DNA of 8,994 nucleotides from Candidatus Solincola tengchongensis (lineage in GTDB: Bacteria > Actinomycetota > Geothermincolia > Geothermincolales > RBG-13-55-18), in assembly GCA_015711895.1 (NCBI GenBank), contig MU158658.1:1-8994 (forward strand). The letters run 5' to 3'. Positions 6,077-8,994 of this stretch are shown here, piece after piece (positions within the stretch are counted from its first letter, which is position 1; every line of letters starts with the position of its first letter). A model generated the notes under the pieces. That model had not been told where the DNA came from. It was given only the letters and a program-made list of their open reading frames with translations, and did not search any database. The translations under genes were made by a program, and so were the position numbers.

Positions 6077-6102
6077 CGTAAGAACACCTCGACGGATGAA
6101 GG

Positions 6103-8718
6103 TCACATAAGCCTTCTTCTCCTCCGGGTGGAGCTTGCCAGGGAGAGAAGCCCGAAGGCCAGGCCGAGCATGAGCGCGGCGGTGCCGCCTCCCTGGCCGC
6201 ATAAATTGGTGATGCGGAAACCGGCTTCCAGCCTTCCCTCCTGGGCGTCGGGGTTCCTCACCACCACATCATAATCGCCGAGCGGAGCTCCGGCGAGGTC
6301 GAGCGTGCAGGCCATCATGCTTCCGGAGAACACCGACTCCGCTCCGGCCTCTATAACCGTCCCCGTGCCCGCCTGTTCCAGCCTCACCTCGGCACCGGGC
6401 CGGAACCCGCTCCCCTCAACGACCAGGTTCACGCTGCGGCTTCCTTCCAATGCGTTCTCCGGCGAGACGGAGAAGACCCACACGCCGGGGGCGGTCACGT
6501 TGAAGGCAACGCCGTTGGAGGTCCCGGCTTCCGTACTCACCCTGACCTCCGTCTCCCCCGCCGCCGCGTCCGGCACACGGCACCTGATCCTCGTCTCGTT
6601 CCACGACAGGTATTCGGTCGCCTTGGCGGTTCCGAAGGAAACGCTGGAGCTGCCGCGGCTGGAGCCGAAGCCCGACCCGCAGACGATCACCTCCGTCCCG
6701 GGAGAGCCCGCCGAGGGTATGAGCGAGGCCACCACCGGCGCATCGGAATAACGGAAACGCCATATTCCCATGCCGTCGGATCCCGCATAGAGGTTAGGGC
6801 CGTCGCAGGCCAGGGGATACTTCTCATAGGATCCCCTCGCCCCTCCCAGGTTGGTCCACACGCTCCACACGGGATCGTAGGACCAGATGCCCGATCCCGA
6901 CCCCAGGGCGAAGAGCCTCGATCCGCTCCAGGCCATGGAATATACGCTGACGCCCTTGATGCCTCCGCCGGTGTTCGACCAGGCCCCGATGAGAGGGGAA
7001 TAGCGCCAGACCCCGTTGTATTCAGCTCCCGCGTAGAGGTAGCTGCCGTCCCACTCCAGCGAGGTTACGGTGACGTTCTTCAGGTTTCCGGCGGGGTCGG
7101 TATCCGTCCACAAGCCCGTTCCCGGGTCATACCGCCAGACGATGTACCCGCTGCCCGTAGCGAGGCCGTACATGTATAGGTACGGCCCGCCACACTTCAT
7201 GATGTAGGGAACGGGGAATTTATAGGAGAGGGAGAAGATGAGCATGCTCCAGGAATCGGAAGCCGGGTCGTAACGGTAGATCCCGTTGAGATAAAACAAC
7301 GGGTACGAAGGTATCAAGGGCATGGAGGTACTGGCGTAGAGCACGGAGCCTCCGTAGGCCAGGTGGTATATCGTGCCGGGAAGCCCCCCTTTGACGTCCT
7401 CGAGAGACCCGATTGCCGGGTCGTAACGCCACAGCCCGGAACCGGTCGAGGCGTAGACCCTGAAGCCATCCCAGGCAAGGGAGTTCACCTGTCCGATGCC
7501 CCCGGCCACCTTGAGCCATTCTTCCGAAAGGGGGTCGAATCGCCACAAGCCCTCGGATTCGACACCGGCATAGACATAGCGGCCGTCTCCCAGAAGAGCG
7601 AACGCGTCGTCATTGCTCACCCCTCCACCGGTATCCATCCAGCCTCCGTCGAGCGCGTCGAAGCGCCAGACGCCGTCCTCCTGCGTGCCCGCGTACAAGC
7701 CGGTCTCGCCCAGAGCCAGACTGAGGATTCTGGACCCTTCCATGCCCTCCACCCGGGACCAGGTGCCCGAGACCGGGTCGTAGCACCAGACGCCGAAGAC
7801 CGTGGTGGACAGAAGGTTATGATACGATGCTCCGGCGTAAAGCCTGGCGCCGTCCCAGGCGAGAGACCGGAAACCGTAGCCCTCTACGCCGGAAGCTATC
7901 TCCGTCCACGCGCCGCTCGACGGATCGTAATACCATATGCCGTCATAGCTCGTCCCGGCGAAAAGGCGCGAGCCGGTCCAGGCGAAGGATATGGCTCCCG
8001 CCTTTCCCATGTTGCCGCTGACGTCGGTCCAGGTACCCGAAGAGGGTTCATAACGCCAAATGCCCGCGTTGGCCGTGCCCGCGTAGAGGCCCGCGCCGTC
8101 CCATACCAGGTCTTCCACCAGTGCCCCGCTCAGCTCGCCGCTTATATCCGCCCATGATCCCGCCTGGGGATCGTAACACCATACGCCAGTCCCGTATATC
8201 CCGACGTAGAGAGAGGAGCCGTCCCAGGCCATGCAGTCCACCGACTTGTTGGTTAATCCGGGGCCGGACACATTCGTCCAGGCCCCGCTCACCGCATCGT
8301 AACGCCATACCCCGTGACCGGAGGCCCCCGCATAGAGGCCATGACCGTCCCATAGCAATGCGTGAACGGAATAGGAACCGACGGCGCCTCCGGTGTCGGA
8401 CCAGGTGCCGGTGGATTCGTCGTATCGCCAGACCCCCCGGTTCGTCCCCCGGTACAGTTCATGCCGGGAAGGCGCATAGGCAAGGGCGTAGGCAATGCCG
8501 TTTCCGGGGCCCCTCGTATCCACCCAGCCGGCAACGGCGGCCGCCGCCCGGTTGGTCCATGCAAAGGGCAAAGCGGTCACGGCAAAGAGCAACGCCAGCG
8601 CCGCAAATGCGACGGAAACACCCACCGCTAACGTTCTTGAGGAACACCGGTAAAAAGGTCTCGCCGCCTTCAGGCGGCGAAGCGGGAACGGACGACCATA
8701 TCTCTGGAAAACCTCCAT
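6103..8718 (-). CDS. secreted 14-repeat beta-propeller protein with IPT/TIG-like domains and C-terminal sorting-type tail
   Basis: This encodes 871 residues. Residues 1-28 are basic, 29-53 hydrophobic (LAVGVSVAFAALALLFAV), followed by a short AAAA stretch near 58-61: an export signal or anchor. Residues 64-657 are fourteen repeats of about 40-50 residues with consensus LAWDGxxLYAGTxxxGVWRYDPxSGxWTD, related to BNR/Ycf48-like and kelch-like propeller blades; fourteen would fit two seven-bladed propellers. Residues 661-744 (SLIPSAGSPGTEVIVCGSGFG...) and 745-838 (VSPENALEGSRSVNLVVEGSGF...) look like IPT/TIG immunoglobulin-like domains. The end (839-871) is C-G-Q-G-G-G, a hydrophobic span, then RRRRR, like Cys- or GlyGly-containing CTERM sorting tails. 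The role is probably binding or display at the cell surface; no catalytic residues are seen. Start 8718 has AGGGGGG eight bases upstream, whereas ATG 8766 has none. The split hydrolase follows by 61 bases. Confidence 0.9.
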   Translation of the reverse strand: MEVFQRYGRPFPLRRLKAARPFYRCSSRTLAVGVSVAFAALALLFAVTALPFAWTNRAAAAVAGWVDTRGPGNGIAYALAYAPSRHELYRGTNRGVWRYDESTGTWSDTGGAVGSYSVHALLWDGHGLYAGASGHGVWRYDAVSGAWTNVSGPGLTNKSVDCMAWDGSSLYVGIYGTGVWCYDPQAGSWADISGELSGALVEDLVWDGAGLYAGTANAGIWRYEPSSGTWTDVSGNMGKAGAISFAWTGSRLFAGTSYDGIWYYDPSSGAWTEIASGVEGYGFRSLAWDGARLYAGASYHNLLSTTVFGVWCYDPVSGTWSRVEGMEGSRILSLALGETGLYAGTQEDGVWRFDALDGGWMDTGGGVSNDDAFALLGDGRYVYAGVESEGLWRFDPLSEEWLKVAGGIGQVNSLAWDGFRVYASTGSGLWRYDPAIGSLEDVKGGLPGTIYHLAYGGSVLYASTSMPLIPSYPLFYLNGIYRYDPASDSWSMLIFSLSYKFPVPYIMKCGGPYLYMYGLATGSGYIVWRYDPGTGLWTDTDPAGNLKNVTVTSLEWDGSYLYAGAEYNGVWRYSPLIGAWSNTGGGIKGVSVYSMAWSGSRLFALGSGSGIWSYDPVWSVWTNLGGARGSYEKYPLACDGPNLYAGSDGMGIWRFRYSDAPVVASLIPSAGSPGTEVIVCGSGFGSSRGSSSVSFGTAKATEYLSWNETRIRCRVPDAAAGETEVRVSTEAGTSNGVAFNVTAPGVWVFSVSPENALEGSRSVNLVVEGSGFRPGAEVRLEQAGTGTVIEAGAESVFSGSMMACTLDLAGAPLGDYDVVVRNPDAQEGRLEAGFRITNLCGQGGGTAALMLGLAFGLLSLASSTRRRRRLM
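6106..6204 (-). other. coding segment for a CTERM-like cell-surface sorting tail
   Basis: This covers residues 839-871 of the propeller protein: L-C-G-Q-G-G-G, then a hydrophobic span of about 17 residues (AALMLGLAFGLLSLA), then S-S-T and five arginines before the last two residues. The three-part plan of short motif, membrane span and Arg cluster is that of sorting tails such as MYXO-CTERM (invariant Cys; proposed substrate of myxosortases) and GlyGly-CTERM (rhombosortase). The processing enzyme is not in this window. Confidence 0.6.
6205..6738 (-). other. coding segment for two IPT/TIG-like immunoglobulin-fold domains
   Basis: Both units contain the typical G-S-G-F-G / G-S-G-F-R turn after the first strands (residues 681-684 and 769-772) and end in a V-R-V-S or V-V-V-R-N strand, at 725-728 and 818-822. 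They sit between the propeller and the anchoring tail, as spacers often do in secreted bacterial proteins. Confidence 0.65.
6748..8529 (-). repeat. fourteen propeller-blade coding repeats
   Basis: Fourteen successive units encode residues 64-657, marked by W-R-Y-D-P/W-C-Y-D-P motifs at regular 38-50-residue steps. Units 6, 10 and 11 carry loops of about 8-14 extra residues (NLLSTTVF in 6, PLIPSYPLFYLN in 10). Unit 7 lacks the WDG signature (GET instead) and unit 11 is the most divergent. At DNA level the units are diverged, so the array is old and not a recent expansion. Confidence 0.85.
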
Positions 8719-8726
8719 CTTTCGCG

Positions 8727-8733
8727 CCCCCCT
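8727..8733 (-). promoter_or_regulatory. ribosome binding site of the propeller gene
   Basis: AGGGGGG on the minus strand ends eight bases before ATG 8718. It chooses this start over ATG 8766, which has no purine-rich tract upstream. Confidence 0.55.
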
Positions 8734-8867
8734 AATGCGCTTTCGCCGTTTCCCCGGCACAAACATCTAGATAACATGCGGTGAGAACAGGAATCGTCTC
8801 CCCTTCGGAGAAGCTTTCTCGAAACCCTATCCCCCGTCTCGCCCTCGCTCACAACATCTTTTTTAAA

Positions 8868-8896
8868 ATTAGAGCACATAAGCGGTCCCGAGTAAA
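8868..8896 (-). promoter_or_regulatory. candidate sigma-70-type promoter for the propeller gene
   Basis: On the minus strand, TTTACT (8896-8891, four of six matches to TTGACA) is followed after exactly 17 bases by TCTAAT (8873-8868, five of six matches to TATAAT). It faces the propeller gene and would give a leader of about 140 nt. It is the best promoter match in the window. An inverted repeat overlaps the -35 box. Confidence 0.5.
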
Positions 8897-8920
8897 CATC
8901 CCTCTTTCCCTCGGTTTACT
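8891..8920. promoter_or_regulatory. inverted repeat overlapping the -35 box (possible operator)
   Basis: AGTAAAC (8891-8897) and GTTTACT (8914-8920) are perfect 7-bp inverted copies whose centres are 23 bases apart, about two helical turns, as for a dimeric regulator. One half-site contains the -35 hexamer of the candidate promoter. No regulator gene is visible in the window. Confidence 0.4.
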
Positions 8921-8994
8921 TCCGAATCTTCGCTTCGCGGGCCGGGCGTGACGTCGTTTGTCGAAAATTGAAAGTCCGAGGTTCCCGCGGTCGT

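Noticed and set aside
7363..8157. Plus-strand open frame of 264 codons opposite the propeller gene
   Set aside because: It is antisense to well-supported propeller repeats; its product is low-complexity and reflects the repeat periodicity on the other strand.
8719..8766. Longer start (ATG 8766) for the propeller protein
   Set aside because: No Shine-Dalgarno precedes it, while ATG 8718 has AGGGGGG at eight bases and gives a more normal distance to the hydrophobic segment.
8869..8994. Open frames entering from the right edge on the minus strand (41 codons to TAA at 8869-8871, and others)
   Set aside because: All three minus-strand frames stay open for 25 or more codons here, none with family-like sequence, so a gene end cannot be supported.

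Overview
The window is GC-rich, with strong Shine-Dalgarno sequences (AAGGAGG, GGAGG) and occasional TTG/GTG codons near gene starts. It carries a member of the tungsten/molybdopterin aldehyde ferredoxin oxidoreductase (AOR) superfamily, which points to an anaerobic or facultatively anaerobic bacterium. A high-GC lineage such as a deep-branching anaerobic actinobacterium would fit, but that is inference from gene style only. There is no rRNA, tRNA, CRISPR array, integrase or transposase.

Layout from left to right: (1) 1-177 (+) is the C-terminal end of an alpha/beta hydrolase cut by the window edge. It converges, across a possible terminator hairpin, on (2) 261-1619 (-), a CrtI/phytoene-desaturase-like FAD oxidoreductase. 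Upstream of that on the same strand is (3) 1761-3707 (-), a divergent AOR-family protein; genes 3 and 2 could form a transcription unit with a 141-bp gap. (4) 3708-4347 is a 640-bp divergent intergenic region. (5) 4348-4929 (+) is a TPR-repeat protein. Six bases beyond it, convergently, lies (6) 4936-6041 (-), a FrsA-like alpha/beta hydrolase split into two overlapping frames. The catalytic half is intact but has lost its join to the N-terminal helical half. Upstream, 61 bp away on the same strand, is (7) 6103-8718 (-), an 871-residue secreted protein. It has an N-terminal membrane/signal segment, 14 beta-propeller-type repeats, two IPT/TIG-like domains and a Cys-Gly-Gly/transmembrane/poly-Arg tail that resembles a protein-sorting signal. 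The last ~275 bases hold a plausible promoter for gene 7, with an inverted repeat over its -35 box.

How they work together: the AOR and FAD oxidoreductase form a redox pair by position, probably acting on a carbon substrate that the sequence does not identify. The propeller protein is probably displayed at the cell surface, and the split hydrolase sits downstream of it, probably in the same transcript. No defence or mobile system is visible. The points most worth a second look are the AOR, which lacks canonical AOR signature residues, the propeller protein's tail, and the broken hydrolase.
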